Numbered from the stretch's first letter, positions 1 to 12,840 are shown. The stretch is DNA of 64,000 nt from Mesorhizobium sp. B2-3-4 (GCF_006442315.1 NZ_VFVY01000009.1:186001-250000), one strand, 5' to 3'. Program-made: numbers and translations. The notes: generated from the sequence alone by a model not told the origin.

Positions 1-1482
1 GCAAAGCAGCCGCTCGCCGCTGCCTTCGCGGATGAAGGCGAGCACATCGCCTTCGGCATCGAGAAAACGGATCGAGCCGCCGACCAGCGCCGGATGTTGC
101 TTGCGCAAGGCGAGTGCCGAGCGGTAGGCGGACAATACAGAGTGTTCTTGGCCGTTCTGCACGTCGACCGCGCGGGCGCGATGGCTTGCCGGAACGGGCA
201 GCCAGGGCCTGGCCGTCGAGAAGCCCGCATTGTCGCTCCCCGCCTCCCATGCCATCGGCGTGCGGCAACCATCCCTGCCCTTCACGCCCGGCCAGAAGCG
301 GATGCCGACCGGATCGCGCAGATCCTCATAGGCAAGCTCCGCCTCCTCGAGGCCGAGTTCCTCGCCCTGATAGAGGCAGATCGAACCGCGCAGGCAAGAC
401 AGCAACAGGATCGAGAATTTGGCGACAAGGTCGTGATCGCCGTCCGGCCGCGTCCAGCGGCTGACATGGCGCACGACGTCATGGTTGGAAAACGCCCAGC
501 AGACCCAGCCGTCGGCAACCGCGCTTTCGAAAGCCTCGACGCAGCCACGCACATGCGCGGCCGAGAATTGCGAGCCGAGCAAATCGAAGGTGTAGCTCAT
601 CTGAAGCTTCTCGCCGCCGGACGTATAGGCGGCAAGCGTCTGCAAGGAGCGGCCTTCATCGCCGATCTCGCCGACGGCGGCGCGGTCGCCATATTCATCG
701 AGCAGCGCCCGGAATCGCCTGAGAAAGGCCAGGTTCTCAGGCTGCGTCTTGTCGAACAGGTGTTCCTGGTAAAGGTAGGTGTTGGTCTCCGTGTTGGTGC
801 CGGCGACGCTCGACGCCAAGGGCGGATTGCTGCGCAGCCAACGGTCGTGGACGTAATAGTTGACCGTATCCAGCCGAAAACCGTCGACACCGCGCTCAAG
901 CCAGAACCGCACCGTATCCAGCAAAGCGTCCTGGACCTCAAGATTGTGGAAATTCAGATCCGGCTGCAAGGCGAGGAAATTGTGCATGTAATATTGCCGG
1001 CGGGTCGCGTCCCATTCCCAGGAAGGCCCCCCGAAAACCGACAGCCAATTGTTGGGTGCGCCGCCATCGGGCCTGGCATCGGCCCAGACGTACCAATCGG
1101 CCTTGGCATTGTCGCGGCTGGCGCGGCTTTCGATGAACCATTCGTGCTTGTCCGACGAATGCGACAGCACCTGATCGATGATGATTTTCAGGCCGAGCCT
1201 GTGCGCCTGCGCGACCAGTGCATCGAAGTCCGCCAATGTGCCGAACATCGGGTCGACATCGCGATAGTCCGATACGTCGTAGCCCATGTCGGCCATCGGC
1301 GACTTGAAGAAGGGCGACAGCCAGACGGCGTCGACGCCGAGGGAGGCGATATGAGCCAGCCTTGACGTGATGCCCTTGAGGTCGCCGCTGCCGTCGCCTG
1401 TCGTGTCCTGGTAGGACCGGGGGTAGACTTGATAGATGACGCAGCCGCGCCACCAGTCTCGCGCCGCATTGTCCTCGGTCAT
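1..1482 (-). CDS. GH13 alpha-glucosidase (3' end outside window)
   Basis: Alpha-glucosidase or oligo-1,6-glucosidase-type glycoside hydrolase of family GH13, expected to act on maltooligosaccharides released from glycogen. The first 494 codons are present and the frame is still open at the left edge; family members are roughly 540-550 residues, so only a short C-terminal piece is missing. The N-terminus has the typical DWWRGCVIYQVYPRSYQD start. GFRLDTVNYY carries the catalytic nucleophile at about D205, and FSNHDVVRHVSRW carries the transition-state-stabilising Asp. The ATG overlaps the glgX stop by one base (TGATG), so the two are probably translationally coupled as the last genes of the glycogen operon. 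Exact substrate cannot be told from sequence. Confidence 0.9.
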   Translation of the reverse strand, partial: MTEDNAARDWWRGCVIYQVYPRSYQDTTGDGSGDLKGITSRLAHIASLGVDAVWLSPFFKSPMADMGYDVSDYRDVDPMFGTLADFDALVAQAHRLGLKIIIDQVLSHSSDKHEWFIESRASRDNAKADWYVWADARPDGGAPNNWLSVFGGPSWEWDATRRQYYMHNFLALQPDLNFHNLEVQDALLDTVRFWLERGVDGFRLDTVNYYVHDRWLRSNPPLASSVAGTNTETNTYLYQEHLFDKTQPENLAFLRRFRALLDEYGDRAAVGEIGDEGRSLQTLAAYTSGGEKLQMSYTFDLLGSQFSAAHVRGCVEAFESAVADGWVCWAFSNHDVVRHVSRWTRPDGDHDLVAKFSILLLSCLRGSICLYQGEELGLEEAELAYEDLRDPVGIRFWPGVKGRDGCRTPMAWEAGSDNAGFSTARPWLPVPASHRARAVDVQNGQEHSVLSAYRSALALRKQHPALVGGSIRFLDAEGDVLAFIREGSGERLLC

Positions 1483-3479
1483 CACGCCCCCTTCCCGGCA
1501 CGAGCCTTTGCGGCCTTGCGCTCGATCATGAAATTGACGCTGCGGCCAGGCAAAGGACGCATGAGGTCAACGGCCTGTATCCCGATCGCGGCATGCCAGG
1601 CAGAACCTTCCCGCGCCGGCAAGGTGAAGAGGCAATGGCGCCTGTCGCCGTTGAACATGACGGCCAGACGGCTGCCCGCGTTGCCAAGCAGCATGACCAG
1701 GCGATGCCGCGCCGGATCGTTCCAGTCAGCCTCGCCAAGCAGCGCGCCGGTCTCGGTCAGCCATGAGACATCGGGGATGCCGGCCCCATCAACCGGCTGG
1801 CCCGTCAGGAAACGCGTCTCCGACAGCGCCGGCACGGCCCGGCGAAGCGCCGCCAGCGCCGATGCGTAACGCTCCAAAGCCTGATCGCGGCCTGCCCAGT
1901 CGAGCCACGTCAGAGCATTGTCCTGCGCATAGGCGTTGTTGTTGCCTTGCTGTGTCCTGCCGAACTCGTCGCCTGCAGTCAGCATGATGGTGCCGCGCGA
2001 GGCGAACAGCGTGGCGAGCAGCGACCGCTGATCCTCGAACCGCGCCTTGGCGATCGCTGCATCGTCCACCTCGCCCTCGACGCCATTGTTCCAGGACAGA
2101 TTGTCGTTGTGGCCGTCGCGGTTCTGCTCGCCATTGGCCGCATTGTGCTTACGCTCATAGGCGACGATGTCGGCCAGCGTCATGCCGTCATGAGCGGCGA
2201 TGAAATTCACGCTGCGGCTTGCGGGCTCCGCTACCCTGTTGAACACGTCGGACGAACCGGCAAGGCGCGTGGCAAGGGAGCCGACCATGCCGGCATCGCC
2301 GCGCCAGAACCGCCTGACATCGTCGCGGTAGCGGTCGTTCCATTCCAGATATGGCGGCTGGAAATTTCCCAGCTGATAGCCGTTTGCTCCGATGTCCCAA
2401 GGCTCGGCGATCAGCACGCGGTCGGCAAGCACAGGGTCATGGGTGATGGCCTGGAGCAGCGGCGCCTGCGGATCGAACGCACCATCGACGCGGCCCAGCA
2501 CCGGCGCCAGATCGAAGCGGAAACCATCGACGCCGACCTGGCGCACGAAATGACGGAGCGTGTCGAGCACCATTTCGCGCACCGCCGGATGGTCGCAGGC
2601 GATCGTATTGCCGGTGCCGGTGTCATTGACCAGCCCGCCATCCGGCCGCTGCCGATAGTAGGTCTGGTTGTCGAGCCCGCGCAGCGAGAGCGTCGGCCCG
2701 AGCCTGTCGCTTTCGCCGGTGTGGTTGAAGACGAGGTCGAGGATCGTTCCGATACCGGCCTCGCGCAGCGCGGCGACCGTGGCCCGCAACTCCGCCAGGC
2801 CCCCAGGCGCCAGGCGCGGATCGAGCGCCATGAACGTGACGGGATTGTATCCCCAGGCATTGCTCAGGCCGAGCGGCGGCAGATGCCGCTCATCGATCGA
2901 CGCCGTCACGGGCATCAATTCGACAGCGGAGACGCCGAGTTTTCTCAGATGCTCGATGATCGCCGGATGGGCGAGCGCGGCGATGGTACCGCGCTGTTCT
3001 TCCGGGACATCCGGATGCAGCCTGGTGAAGGCGCGCACGTTCAGTTCGTAGATCAGGCCACCCGGACGAAACAACGGCGGCGGGATGGCAAGGGCCGTGG
3101 GCAGGCCCTTGGCCACCGTCTTGGGCATCAGCGACGCGGTGTCGGCGCCCTCGTTGCGCCGCGCGGCAAGCCGCCAGTGATAGGCATAGGGCCGGTCGAT
3201 TTCCACGGCGTAGGGATCGACGAGCAGCTTGTCGGGGTCGAACCATAGCCCACGCTCGGGCGCATAGTCGCCATCGGCGCGCAGGCCGTAGCGCGTGCCT
3301 GGCGCCAATCCCGCGACCAAGAGCGCATGCAAGCCCTCACCTTCTGGCTGGAGTTCCAGCCGGTCGCGTTCGCGGTTTCCCTGGTCGTCGAAAATCGAGA
3401 CCCAGACACGTCGGGCCGACGAGGACCATGCTGCGAAACGGATGCCTTCTTGGGTGATGGTGGCGCCGAGCTGCGTCAT
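1482..3479 (-). CDS. glgX: Glycogen debranching enzyme GlgX
   Basis: Isoamylase-type GH13 enzyme that hydrolyses alpha-1,6 branches of phosphorylase-limited glycogen in the cytoplasm. It is 665 residues, normal for GlgX. An N-terminal CBM48-like domain (about residues 5-100, FAAWSSSARRVWVSIFD) precedes the barrel. Catalytic residues are visible: nucleophile D323 in GFRFDLA, acid/base E359 in LIAEPWD, and D431 in FIAAHDGMTL. The GDEFGRTQQGNNNAYAQDN segment is characteristic of GlgX. It starts 17 bases after pgm with GGCGGAG a few bases upstream of the ATG and overlaps the downstream alpha-glucosidase by one base. Confidence 0.95.
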   Translation of the reverse strand: MTQLGATITQEGIRFAAWSSSARRVWVSIFDDQGNRERDRLELQPEGEGLHALLVAGLAPGTRYGLRADGDYAPERGLWFDPDKLLVDPYAVEIDRPYAYHWRLAARRNEGADTASLMPKTVAKGLPTALAIPPPLFRPGGLIYELNVRAFTRLHPDVPEEQRGTIAALAHPAIIEHLRKLGVSAVELMPVTASIDERHLPPLGLSNAWGYNPVTFMALDPRLAPGGLAELRATVAALREAGIGTILDLVFNHTGESDRLGPTLSLRGLDNQTYYRQRPDGGLVNDTGTGNTIACDHPAVREMVLDTLRHFVRQVGVDGFRFDLAPVLGRVDGAFDPQAPLLQAITHDPVLADRVLIAEPWDIGANGYQLGNFQPPYLEWNDRYRDDVRRFWRGDAGMVGSLATRLAGSSDVFNRVAEPASRSVNFIAAHDGMTLADIVAYERKHNAANGEQNRDGHNDNLSWNNGVEGEVDDAAIAKARFEDQRSLLATLFASRGTIMLTAGDEFGRTQQGNNNAYAQDNALTWLDWAGRDQALERYASALAALRRAVPALSETRFLTGQPVDGAGIPDVSWLTETGALLGEADWNDPARHRLVMLLGNAGSRLAVMFNGDRRHCLFTLPAREGSAWHAAIGIQAVDLMRPLPGRSVNFMIERKAAKARAGKGA

Positions 3480-3495
3480 GGGCGCTCCGCCACCC

Positions 3496-5127
<1,632 letters not shown>

Positions 5128-6573
5128 TCAGGCAACCCTTTTCGAAAGCAGAAGGCGATAGAGGTCAACGTATTTTTCGGCGCTTCGATCCCACGACACA
5201 TCGGTCTTCATGCCCTGGCGTTGAATGGTTTCGAAGGTGGCGGGACTGGCATGGGCGTCGGCCAGGCGGCGGATGGCGTGAAGCATCGCGCCGCCATTGT
5301 TGGGCGCGAACTGGAACCCGGTCGCCACACCGGCGGCCATAGCCGCCTCATTGGCATCGATGATGGTGTCGGCGAGGCCGCCGGTGCGGGCGACCACCGG
5401 CACGCAGCCATAGCGCAGGCCGTAAAGCTGCGTCAGCCCGCAGGGTTCGAAGCGCGAGGGAATGACGATCGCGTCGCAGCCGCCCTGCATGATGTGCGAT
5501 AGCCCCTCATCATAGCCCACGACCACGCCGATGCGGCCACGATGGCGCGCGGCAGCGGCCAGCAGCGCGCCTTCGAGGCCGGCGTCGCCGGAGCCCAGTA
5601 TGGCCAGCCGCGCGCCTGTCGCGACGATGCCGTCGACCACCGTCGCCAATATGTCCATGCCCTTCTGCCAGGTCAGCCGGCTGATGACGCAGACGATCGG
5701 GCTGTCGTCGCGGTCGAGGCCGAAACGGTCCTCGACCGCGGACCTGTTGGGCGCGCGCGCCTTCAACGTTTCGGCCGTATAGGTCGATACCAGATGCTTG
5801 TCGGCTTGCGGATCCCAGATGGCGGTGTCGATGCCGTTGACGATGCCATGGAGATCGCTTGAACGCATGTTGATGAGGCCGTCGAGGCCCATGCCGAATT
5901 CGGGCGAGCGGATCTCCTGCGCATAGGTCGGGCTCACCGTGGTGATCGCCCAGGCGGCCTGCAGGCCGGCCTTGAGGAAGCCGACACCGCCATAATATTC
6001 AACGCCGTCAAGCGCCATCGCCGCGGCCGGCAGGCCGAGCTCGCCGAAGATGCCGGCGCCGAACTGGCCCTGGAAGGCGAGGTTGTGGACGGTCATCATC
6101 GACGGCGTGCCGACCGCCTTGCCGTAGCGCATATAGGCCAGCGTCATCGCCGACTGCCAGTCATGGGCGTGCACGATATCGGGCAGGTAACCCGAAATGG
6201 CGCCGCCGGCGATATCGGCGCCAGCCTGGCTCAGCGCCGCGAAGCGCCGCCAATTGTCAGGCCAGTCCGCGCCCGAGGCGTTGCCATAGGGGCCGCCGGG
6301 ACGGTCGAACAGATGCGGCGCGTCAAGCACGAACAGGTCGAGCCCGGCCAGTTCGACAGCATGGATCGAGGCCTTGCCGCCCTGCAACAAGGGGTACTGA
6401 TAGACCGCCTTCTTTTTCTTGAAGGCGTCCATCACCACCGGAAAACCCGGAATGAGCGTACGCATGGTTACGCCCTTGGCCGACAGCGCAATGGGCAGTG
6501 CGCCGGTTACGTCGGCCAGCCCGCCGGTCTTGACCAGCGGGAAGATTTCGGGCGTGATCGATAGAACCTGCAT
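5128..6573 (-). CDS. glgA: Glycogen synthase (ADP-glucose dependent)
   Basis: GT5 glycogen synthase transferring glucose from ADP-glucose to alpha-1,4-glucan chains. From the Met chosen here ([10 protein letters not shown]) it is 481 residues, the normal bacterial length. KTGGLADV near the N-terminus binds ADP-glucose, and [17 protein letters not shown] near the C-terminus holds the conserved Glu of the GT-B fold. The frame is open further upstream. An ATG nine codons earlier (6600) has TTGGGGCGAC in front of it and could be the real initiation site, so the start is uncertain by nine residues. It lies between glgC and pgm in the glycogen operon. Confidence 0.93.
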   Translation of the reverse strand: MQVLSITPEIFPLVKTGGLADVTGALPIALSAKGVTMRTLIPGFPVVMDAFKKKKAVYQYPLLQGGKASIHAVELAGLDLFVLDAPHLFDRPGGPYGNASGADWPDNWRRFAALSQAGADIAGGAISGYLPDIVHAHDWQSAMTLAYMRYGKAVGTPSMMTVHNLAFQGQFGAGIFGELGLPAAAMALDGVEYYGGVGFLKAGLQAAWAITTVSPTYAQEIRSPEFGMGLDGLINMRSSDLHGIVNGIDTAIWDPQADKHLVSTYTAETLKARAPNRSAVEDRFGLDRDDSPIVCVISRLTWQKGMDILATVVDGIVATGARLAILGSGDAGLEGALLAAAARHRGRIGVVVGYDEGLSHIMQGGCDAIVIPSRFEPCGLTQLYGLRYGCVPVVARTGGLADTIIDANEAAMAAGVATGFQFAPNNGGAMLHAIRRLADAHASPATFETIQRQGMKTDVSWDRSAEKYVDLYRLLLSKRVA

Positions 6574-6678
6574 GCGCTTGACGATCCGCTTCTGGTCCAT
6601 GTCGCCCCAACCGTATAACGGTTCAGGGACAGGACATGCACAAAACACCCTAAAGTGACAGCTTGTCGACCAAGCCGG

Positions 6679-7944
6679 TCAGGTTGACAACTTGTTGATC
6701 ATGTCCTGCGTGATCAGGCAGATACCCTTTTCAGAAACGCGGAAGCGCTTGGCGTCGAGAGCGGCATCCTCGCCGACCACCAACCCTTCCGGTATCCTGA
6801 CGCCGTGGTCGATGACGACGCGCTTCAACTTTGCATTCCGGCCGACATGAACGTCGGGCAGCATGACGACCTCTTCCAGCGTCGAATAGGAATTGATGCG
6901 CGCGCCGGTGAAGATCAGGCTCTTCTTCAAGGTCGCGCCCGAGACGATGCAATCGCCCGAGACCAGTGAGGACACGGCCGAACCGCGCCTGCCATCCTCG
7001 TCATGGACGAATTTTGCCGGCGGCTTCAGTTCGGCATAGGTCCAGATCGGCCAGTCGCGGTCGTAGAGGTCGAGCTCCGGGGTCACGTCCGTCAGGTCGA
7101 TATTGGCCTCCCAATACGCATCGACCGTGCCGACGTCACGCCAGTAGGCCTCGTTCTCGGCGGTGGAACGCACGCAGGATTTGGTGAAGCGGTGCGCGAT
7201 CGCCTTACCGTGCGTGACGATATAGGGGATGATGTCCTTGCCGAAGTCGCGGCTGGAGTTCGGATCGGCGGCATCGCGGCGCAACTGCTCCATCAGGAAC
7301 TTGGTCCTGAAGACGTAGATGCCCATCGAGGCCAGGGCGAATTCCGGGTTGCCCGGAATGCCGGGCGGATCGGCGGGCTTTTCGACGAAGGCGATGATGT
7401 TGTCCTTGGCATCGACATGCATGACGCCGAAGCCGGTCGCTTCCATGCGCGGCACTTCGAGGCAGCCGACCGTGACGTCGGCGCCGGCATCGACATGCTG
7501 GCGCAGCATCAGCTCGTAATCCATCTTGTAGATGTGGTCGCCGGCCAGGATCACCATGTATTCCGGGCCATAGGCCTCGATGATGTCGATGTTCTGGTAG
7601 ACGGCGTCCGCCGTGCCTTCATACCATTGCGTTTCCGAGACGCGCTGGCTGGCCGGCAGGATGTCGAAGCTCTCGTTTCGCTCGGGACGCAGGAAGTTCC
7701 AGCCGCGCTGCAGGTGGCGGATCAGCGAGTGCGCCTTGTACTGGGTGGCGACGCCGAGGCGGCGAATGCCGGAGTTCAAAGCGTTGGAGAGCGCGAAGTC
7801 GATGATGCGCGTCTTGCCGCCGAAATAGACCGCCGGCTTGGCGCGCCGGTCCGTCAATTCCTTGAGGCGGCTGCCGCGCCCGCCGGCCAGCACATAGGCC
7901 ATGGCGTCGCGGGCCAGCGGCTGGGTTCTTTTCAAGTCTGCCAT
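6679..7944 (-). CDS. glgC: Glucose-1-phosphate adenylyltransferase
   Basis: ADP-glucose pyrophosphorylase, the committed and usually allosterically controlled step of glycogen synthesis. It is 421 residues. The nucleotide-binding loop GGRGSRL is at 21-27, followed by [14 protein letters not shown], which includes the region that binds activators in this family. [12 protein letters not shown] (about 107-118) and GDHIYKMDY (135-143) complete the active site, and a left-handed beta-helix C-terminus follows ([24 protein letters not shown]). A strong ribosome-binding site, GGGAGGG, precedes the ATG. It lies between glgB and glgA. Confidence 0.96.
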   Translation of the reverse strand: MADLKRTQPLARDAMAYVLAGGRGSRLKELTDRRAKPAVYFGGKTRIIDFALSNALNSGIRRLGVATQYKAHSLIRHLQRGWNFLRPERNESFDILPASQRVSETQWYEGTADAVYQNIDIIEAYGPEYMVILAGDHIYKMDYELMLRQHVDAGADVTVGCLEVPRMEATGFGVMHVDAKDNIIAFVEKPADPPGIPGNPEFALASMGIYVFRTKFLMEQLRRDAADPNSSRDFGKDIIPYIVTHGKAIAHRFTKSCVRSTAENEAYWRDVGTVDAYWEANIDLTDVTPELDLYDRDWPIWTYAELKPPAKFVHDEDGRRGSAVSSLVSGDCIVSGATLKKSLIFTGARINSYSTLEEVVMLPDVHVGRNAKLKRVVIDHGVRIPEGLVVGEDAALDAKRFRVSEKGICLITQDMINKLST

Positions 7945-7990
7945 GTATACCCTCCCAAGTTACTCTGTCTCGCCATGTCCATTGCGCGGC

Positions 7991-10204
7991 TCAATCGGCG
8001 ACGCACTCGAGCATGATCGTCGATAGCGGCGGCAGAAGCATCGTTGCCGAGATGCTCTTGCCCTGCGACCTCGCCTCGACCGTACCGCCATTGCCCATGC
8101 CGGAGCCGCCATATTCGGAAGCGTCGGTGTTGATGATCTCGCGCCACGTGCCGGCTTTCGGCAGCGGCACACGATAATTGTCGCGCGGCACCGGCGTGAA
8201 ATTCGAGATGACGGCGACCGGATTGCCGCCGGGAGCGTTGCGCACCCAGGCAAAAACCGAATTTTGACTGTCGTCGACGATCAGCCAGGAGAACCCTTCC
8301 GGTTCGCAGTCGCGGCCATGCAGCGCCGGGCGCGAGCGGTAGAGGTAATTGAGGTCGCGCACCGTCTGCCAGACACCGCGATGCGGGCGGAAATCGAGCA
8401 GGTTCCAGTCGAGCGCGCGCGCCTCGCTCCATTCGCGGCGCTGGGCGAATTCCTGGCCCATGAACAGCAGCTTCTTGCCGGGATAGCCCCACATGAAGCC
8501 GTAGTAGGCGCGCAAGGTCGCGAATTTCTGCCAGTCGTCACCGGCCATCTTGCCGAGCAAGGTGCCTTTGCCGTGCACGACCTCGTCATGCGAGAGCGGC
8601 AGTACGAAATTCTCCGAGAAGGCGTAGGTCAGGCCGAAGGTCAGCTCGTTGTGATGGTGCTTGCGGAATATCGGCTCCTTGGAAAAATACTCCAGCGTGT
8701 CGTGCATGAAGCCCATGTTCCACTTGAAGCCGAAGCCGAGCCCGCCTTCATGGACTGGTGCCGAGACCTTCGGCCATGAGGTCGATTCCTCGGCGATGGT
8801 CATGACGCCGGGATGGTGCCCGTAAAGCTCCTTGTTCATCTTCTGCAGGAAGCTGACAGCCTCGAGGTTTTCGCGCCCGCCCTTCTTGTTGGGAATCCAT
8901 TCGCCCTGCTTGCGCGAATAGTCGAGGTAGAGCATCGAGGCGACCGCATCGACGCGAAGACCGTCGACATGATATTTCTCGGCCCAAAACAGTGCGTTGT
9001 TGACCAGGAACGACACCACCTCGCTACGGCCGAAATTGTAGATCGCCGTGTTCCAGTCGGGATGGAAACCCTGGCGCGGATCGGCATGCTCGTAGAGCGC
9101 GGTGCCGTCGAAATGGACCAGGCCATGCTCGTCGACCGGGAAATGCGCCGGCACCCAGTCGAGGATGACGCCGATGCCGGCGCGGTGGGCGCCGTCGACG
9201 AAGCGGGCAAAGCCGTCCGGGTCGCCAAAGCGCGCCGACGGCGCGTAGAGGCCGGTGGTCTGGTAGCCCCAGGACGGATCGTAGGGATGCTCGGAGATCG
9301 GCAGGAACTCGATGTGGGTGAAGCCGGTCTCGACCACATAGGGGATCAACCTGTCGGCAAGCTCGTCCCATGACAGGAAGGTGCCGTCGTCACGAAGCTG
9401 CCAGGAGCCGGCGTGAACCTCGTAGATCGAAATGGCTTCGCGCCGGGGATCGGCATTGCGCCAGAAGGTGCGATGCGCTTCGTCACCCCATGCATGCGCT
9501 GGCGGCTCAGCGGTGACCGAGGCCGTGGCCGGGCGCAGCTCCGACTTGAAGGCGAACGGATCGGCCTTCAGCGGCAACCTGACGCCATCAGGGCCGATGA
9601 TCTCGTATTTGTAAGGCCGGCCGGCGCCAATGTCGGGAATGAACAGTTCCCAGATGCCGGTGTCGCGACGGTCGCGCATCGGATGCCGGCGGCCGTCCCA
9701 GTCGTTGAAATCGCCGACCACCGAGACACGCCTTGCATTGGGAGCCCAGACGGCGAAATGCACGCCGGTGGCACCCTCATGCTCGATGACATGCGCGCCA
9801 AGCTTGTCGAACAGCCTGAGGTGAGACCCCTGAGCGATATAATAGTCGTCCATCGGCCCTAGCACCGGACCGAACGAATAGGGATCTGTCAGCCACCAGT
9901 CGCCGCCGGCATTGCGCGCGTGGTAGCGTAGCGGCTGCCGCTTCTTGATCGACAGCTTACCCTCGAAGAAACCGGCGTCGTCGCGCCTGGTCAATTCGCC
10001 TGTCTCGACGCCGGTCAACGTATAAGCGGTGACGGACTGCGCGTGCGGAACAAAGCAGCGCGCGAACAGGCTCTTGCCGGCCTCCTGGACACCCAGAACC
10101 GCAAAGGGATTGCCGTGCGTACCGGCGACAATCGCCTCGACATCGCTGGCTGGCGCCAGTCCGTCAGGCCCGCTTGTCGCAGCGGTCGCGCGCGGCTTCC
10201 TCAT
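7991..10204 (-). CDS. glgB: 1,4-alpha-glucan branching enzyme
   Basis: GH13 branching enzyme that introduces alpha-1,6 branches into glycogen. It is 737 residues, with two N-terminal CBM48-type regions (about 25-115 and 140-230), as in the long GlgB form. Catalytic residues are nucleophile D419 in GLRVDAV, the Glu at about 472 in TIAEEST, and D540 in [10 protein letters not shown]. The ATG is preceded by GGGAGGG about 12 bases upstream. It follows glgP after 117 bases that hold two inverted repeats, the largest gap inside the operon. Confidence 0.96.
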   Translation of the reverse strand: MRKPRATAATSGPDGLAPASDVEAIVAGTHGNPFAVLGVQEAGKSLFARCFVPHAQSVTAYTLTGVETGELTRRDDAGFFEGKLSIKKRQPLRYHARNAGGDWWLTDPYSFGPVLGPMDDYYIAQGSHLRLFDKLGAHVIEHEGATGVHFAVWAPNARRVSVVGDFNDWDGRRHPMRDRRDTGIWELFIPDIGAGRPYKYEIIGPDGVRLPLKADPFAFKSELRPATASVTAEPPAHAWGDEAHRTFWRNADPRREAISIYEVHAGSWQLRDDGTFLSWDELADRLIPYVVETGFTHIEFLPISEHPYDPSWGYQTTGLYAPSARFGDPDGFARFVDGAHRAGIGVILDWVPAHFPVDEHGLVHFDGTALYEHADPRQGFHPDWNTAIYNFGRSEVVSFLVNNALFWAEKYHVDGLRVDAVASMLYLDYSRKQGEWIPNKKGGRENLEAVSFLQKMNKELYGHHPGVMTIAEESTSWPKVSAPVHEGGLGFGFKWNMGFMHDTLEYFSKEPIFRKHHHNELTFGLTYAFSENFVLPLSHDEVVHGKGTLLGKMAGDDWQKFATLRAYYGFMWGYPGKKLLFMGQEFAQRREWSEARALDWNLLDFRPHRGVWQTVRDLNYLYRSRPALHGRDCEPEGFSWLIVDDSQNSVFAWVRNAPGGNPVAVISNFTPVPRDNYRVPLPKAGTWREIINTDASEYGGSGMGNGGTVEARSQGKSISATMLLPPLSTIMLECVAD

Positions 10205-10239
10205 CAGGCGGTCGCCCTCCCCGGGCTATCTCCTTGTTT

Positions 10240-10274
10240 GAGCATGATCTTTTCCGAAAACCAGGATCATGCCC
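10240..10274. repeat. Short palindromic repeat, rhizobial type
   Basis: Inverted repeat with perfect 8-base arms GCATGATC (10242-10249) and GATCATGC (10265-10272) and an inner TTTTC/GAAAA pair. It resembles the short palindromic elements scattered between genes in Rhizobiales. It lies in the glgP-glgB intergenic space and would form a hairpin in the operon transcript. Confidence 0.55.
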
Positions 10275-10289
10275 TAAGTCTTTTGGTTT

Positions 10290-10310
10290 GAGCCATATTG
10301 CTCATGGCTC
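10290..10310 (-). other. Hairpin just downstream of glgP
   Basis: Perfect 7-base arms GAGCCAT and ATGGCTC around a 7-base loop, 11 bases past the glgP stop in the direction of transcription. No T-run follows, so it is more likely an mRNA-stabilising or processing hairpin than an intrinsic terminator. Together with the neighbouring palindrome it could set glgP and glgB at different levels. Confidence 0.4.
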
Positions 10311-10321
10311 ATGCAATCATA

Positions 10322-12784
10322 TCAGGCGGGCACGTTCCAGATTTCTTTCGCGTATTGGCGGATCGTGCGATCGGAGGAGAACCAGCCGACGCGCGCGACG
10401 TTGCGGATGGCGCGCGCGTACCAGTCCGGGCTGTTGCGCCAGACGGCGTCGACATCGCGCTGGCAGGCGGCATAGGCATCGAAATCCGCCGCGACCATGA
10501 ACCAGTCGCTGTTGTAGAGACCATTGATGAGGTCGCGGTAGCGATTGGGATCATCCGGCGAGAAGACGCCAGACGAAACCGCCGCCACGGCCTGCGCCAG
10601 TTCAGGAGATGCCTCGATGACACCACGCGGATTGTAGCCGTTCTGGCGACGTTGGGCGACCTGTTCGGTGGTGAGGCCGAAGATGAAGATGTTGTCGTCT
10701 CCGACATGTTCCTTGATCTCGACATTGGCACCGTCGAGCGTGCCTATGGTGACCGCGCCGTTCAGCGCGAACTTCATGTTGCCGGTGCCCGACGCCTCCA
10801 TGCCGGCGGTCGATATCTGCTCGGAGAGATCGGCGGCCGGCATCAGCACCTCGGCCAGGCTGACATTGTAGTTCGGCACGAACACCACCTTCAGCAGGCC
10901 GCGCACCGATGGATCGCCATTGATGACCCTGGCGACGTCATTGGCGAGTTTGATGATCAGCTTGGCATTGTGGTAGCTGGGCGCGGCCTTGCCGCCGAAG
11001 AATTTCACGCGCGGCATCCAGTCGCGCTCGGGATGCGAGCGGATCTGGTCATAGAGCGCGACCGCCTCGAGGATGTTGAGCAGCTGGCGCTTGTATTCGT
11101 GGATACGCTTGACCTGGATGTCGAAGAGCGCCGAAGGGTCGAGCTTGATGCCGAGACGGTCGGCGACCAGATTGGCGAGCCTCGCCTTGTTCTGGCGCTT
11201 CACAGCGGCGAATTTTTCGCGGAAGGCGGCGTCATCGGCCAGGGGATCGAGCCCCTTGATCGCCTCGATGTCGTCCATGAAGCGTTCGCCGATCGCCTCC
11301 CGGGCAAGCGCGGTGAGCCCCGGATTGCACTGGATGAGCCAGCGGCGCGGCGTGATGCCGTTGGTCTTGTTGTTGATGCGATCGGGATAGAGCCTGTGCA
11401 GGTCGGCAAAGACCGTCTCTTTCATCAGCTCGGTGTGCAGCGCCGACACGCCGTTGATCGAATGCGACCCGACAAAGGCCAGATTGCCCATGCGGACCCG
11501 GCGGTCGCCATTTTCCTGGATCAGCGAGATGCGGCTGATCTGCTCACCCGAAAACTGGTTGGTGGCGCGTGCCTCCAGAAGCACCTGGGCGTTGATGGCG
11601 TAGACGATCTGCATGTGACGCGGCAGCAGCCGCTCGAACAGCGGCACCGGCCAGCTCTCCAGGGCTTCGGGCAGCAGCGTGTGGTTGGTGTAGCCGAAAG
11701 TGCGCTTGGTGATGTCCCAGGCGAGATCGAAATCCATGCCGTGGACGTCCATCAGGAGCCGCATCAGTTCGGGCACGGCGATCGCCGGATGAGTGTCGTT
11801 GAGATGGATCGCAGCCTTGTCTGGCAGCGACTTGAGATCACCGTACTGGCTCAGATGCCGCTGGAGGATGTCCTGCAGCGAAGCGGTGGAGAAAAAATAC
11901 TCCTGCCTGAGCCTGAGCTCCTGCCCGGCCATATGGGAATCGGCGGGATAGAGCACGCGCGACAGCGCATCGGCCTTGTTGCTTTCGGCCAGCGCCCCGA
12001 TGTGGTCGCCGGCGTTGAACTTGTCGAGCAGGATCGGATCGACAGGCATGCCGGACCACAGCCGCAGCGTGTTGACGCGCTTGGCGCGCCAGCCGGCCAC
12101 AGGCGTGTCATAGGCGACGGCAAGCACATGCTCGGTCGGTTTCCAGACATGCCGTTCGAGGCGACCGTCCCTGGACGTCACCGATTCCACCGAACCGCCG
12201 AAGCCGACGTCGAAGGAGCGTTCGCGCCGCTCGAACTCCCAGGGGTTGCCGTGGTCCAGCCAGGTTTCGGGCAGTTCGACCTGCCAGCCGTCATGGATTT
12301 CCTGGCGGAACATGCCGTTGGCATAGCGTATGCCGTAGCCATGCGCGGGAATGTCGACGGTGGCCATGCTTTCCATGAAGCAGGCGGCAAGCCGGCCAAG
12401 GCCGCCATTGCCAAGGGCCGCATCCGGTTCAAGCGCCGCGATGATGTCGAGATCGACGCCGAGCGACGACAGCGCCTCGCGCATATTGTCCATCAGGCCG
12501 AGATTGGAAAAGGCGTCGCGCATCAGGCGGCCGATCAGGAACTCGAGCGACAGGTAATAGACGCGCTTTTCCTGCTGGTCGTAGGCCTCTTTCGTCGCCT
12601 GCATCCAATGGTCGACGACGCGGTCGCGCACCACCTTGATCGAGGCGGTCAGCCAGTCGTGGGGCGTGGCAACGGTGGTGTCCTTGCCGACCCGGTATTT
12701 GAGCGACATCAAGACCTCTTCGGCGAGCGTCTTGGGGTCGGGATTGTCGAGAGCGGGGGCTTCGATCGTCATGGCGGATGTCAT
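10322..12784 (-). CDS. glgP: Glycogen phosphorylase
   Basis: GT35 phosphorylase releasing glucose-1-phosphate from glycogen ends, with pyridoxal phosphate as cofactor. It is 820 residues, full length. The PLP lysine is K671 in GTGNMKFALNG, with EDAALGNGGLGRLAACF-type substrate residues near 120-135 (here EPDAALGNGGLGRL) and the KRIHEYKRQ segment at about 559-567. The ATG is preceded by GAGAGG with good spacing. It is the first gene of the glycogen operon and lies 133 bases downstream of frcA on the same strand; a possible promoter is annotated in that gap. Confidence 0.96.
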   Translation of the reverse strand: MTSAMTIEAPALDNPDPKTLAEEVLMSLKYRVGKDTTVATPHDWLTASIKVVRDRVVDHWMQATKEAYDQQEKRVYYLSLEFLIGRLMRDAFSNLGLMDNMREALSSLGVDLDIIAALEPDAALGNGGLGRLAACFMESMATVDIPAHGYGIRYANGMFRQEIHDGWQVELPETWLDHGNPWEFERRERSFDVGFGGSVESVTSRDGRLERHVWKPTEHVLAVAYDTPVAGWRAKRVNTLRLWSGMPVDPILLDKFNAGDHIGALAESNKADALSRVLYPADSHMAGQELRLRQEYFFSTASLQDILQRHLSQYGDLKSLPDKAAIHLNDTHPAIAVPELMRLLMDVHGMDFDLAWDITKRTFGYTNHTLLPEALESWPVPLFERLLPRHMQIVYAINAQVLLEARATNQFSGEQISRISLIQENGDRRVRMGNLAFVGSHSINGVSALHTELMKETVFADLHRLYPDRINNKTNGITPRRWLIQCNPGLTALAREAIGERFMDDIEAIKGLDPLADDAAFREKFAAVKRQNKARLANLVADRLGIKLDPSALFDIQVKRIHEYKRQLLNILEAVALYDQIRSHPERDWMPRVKFFGGKAAPSYHNAKLIIKLANDVARVINGDPSVRGLLKVVFVPNYNVSLAEVLMPAADLSEQISTAGMEASGTGNMKFALNGAVTIGTLDGANVEIKEHVGDDNIFIFGLTTEQVAQRRQNGYNPRGVIEASPELAQAVAAVSSGVFSPDDPNRYRDLINGLYNSDWFMVAADFDAYAACQRDVDAVWRNSPDWYARAIRNVARVGWFSSDRTIRQYAKEIWNVPA

Positions 12785-12840
12785 ATCGCCTCTCGTTCGT
12801 TTTGCCTGATCATACCGGCTTTCACCGTTTCGCCCAGCCT

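Noticed and set aside
1947..3248. 433-codon plus-strand frame opposite glgX
   Set aside because: Antisense shadow of a complete GH13 gene with all catalytic residues in the minus frame.
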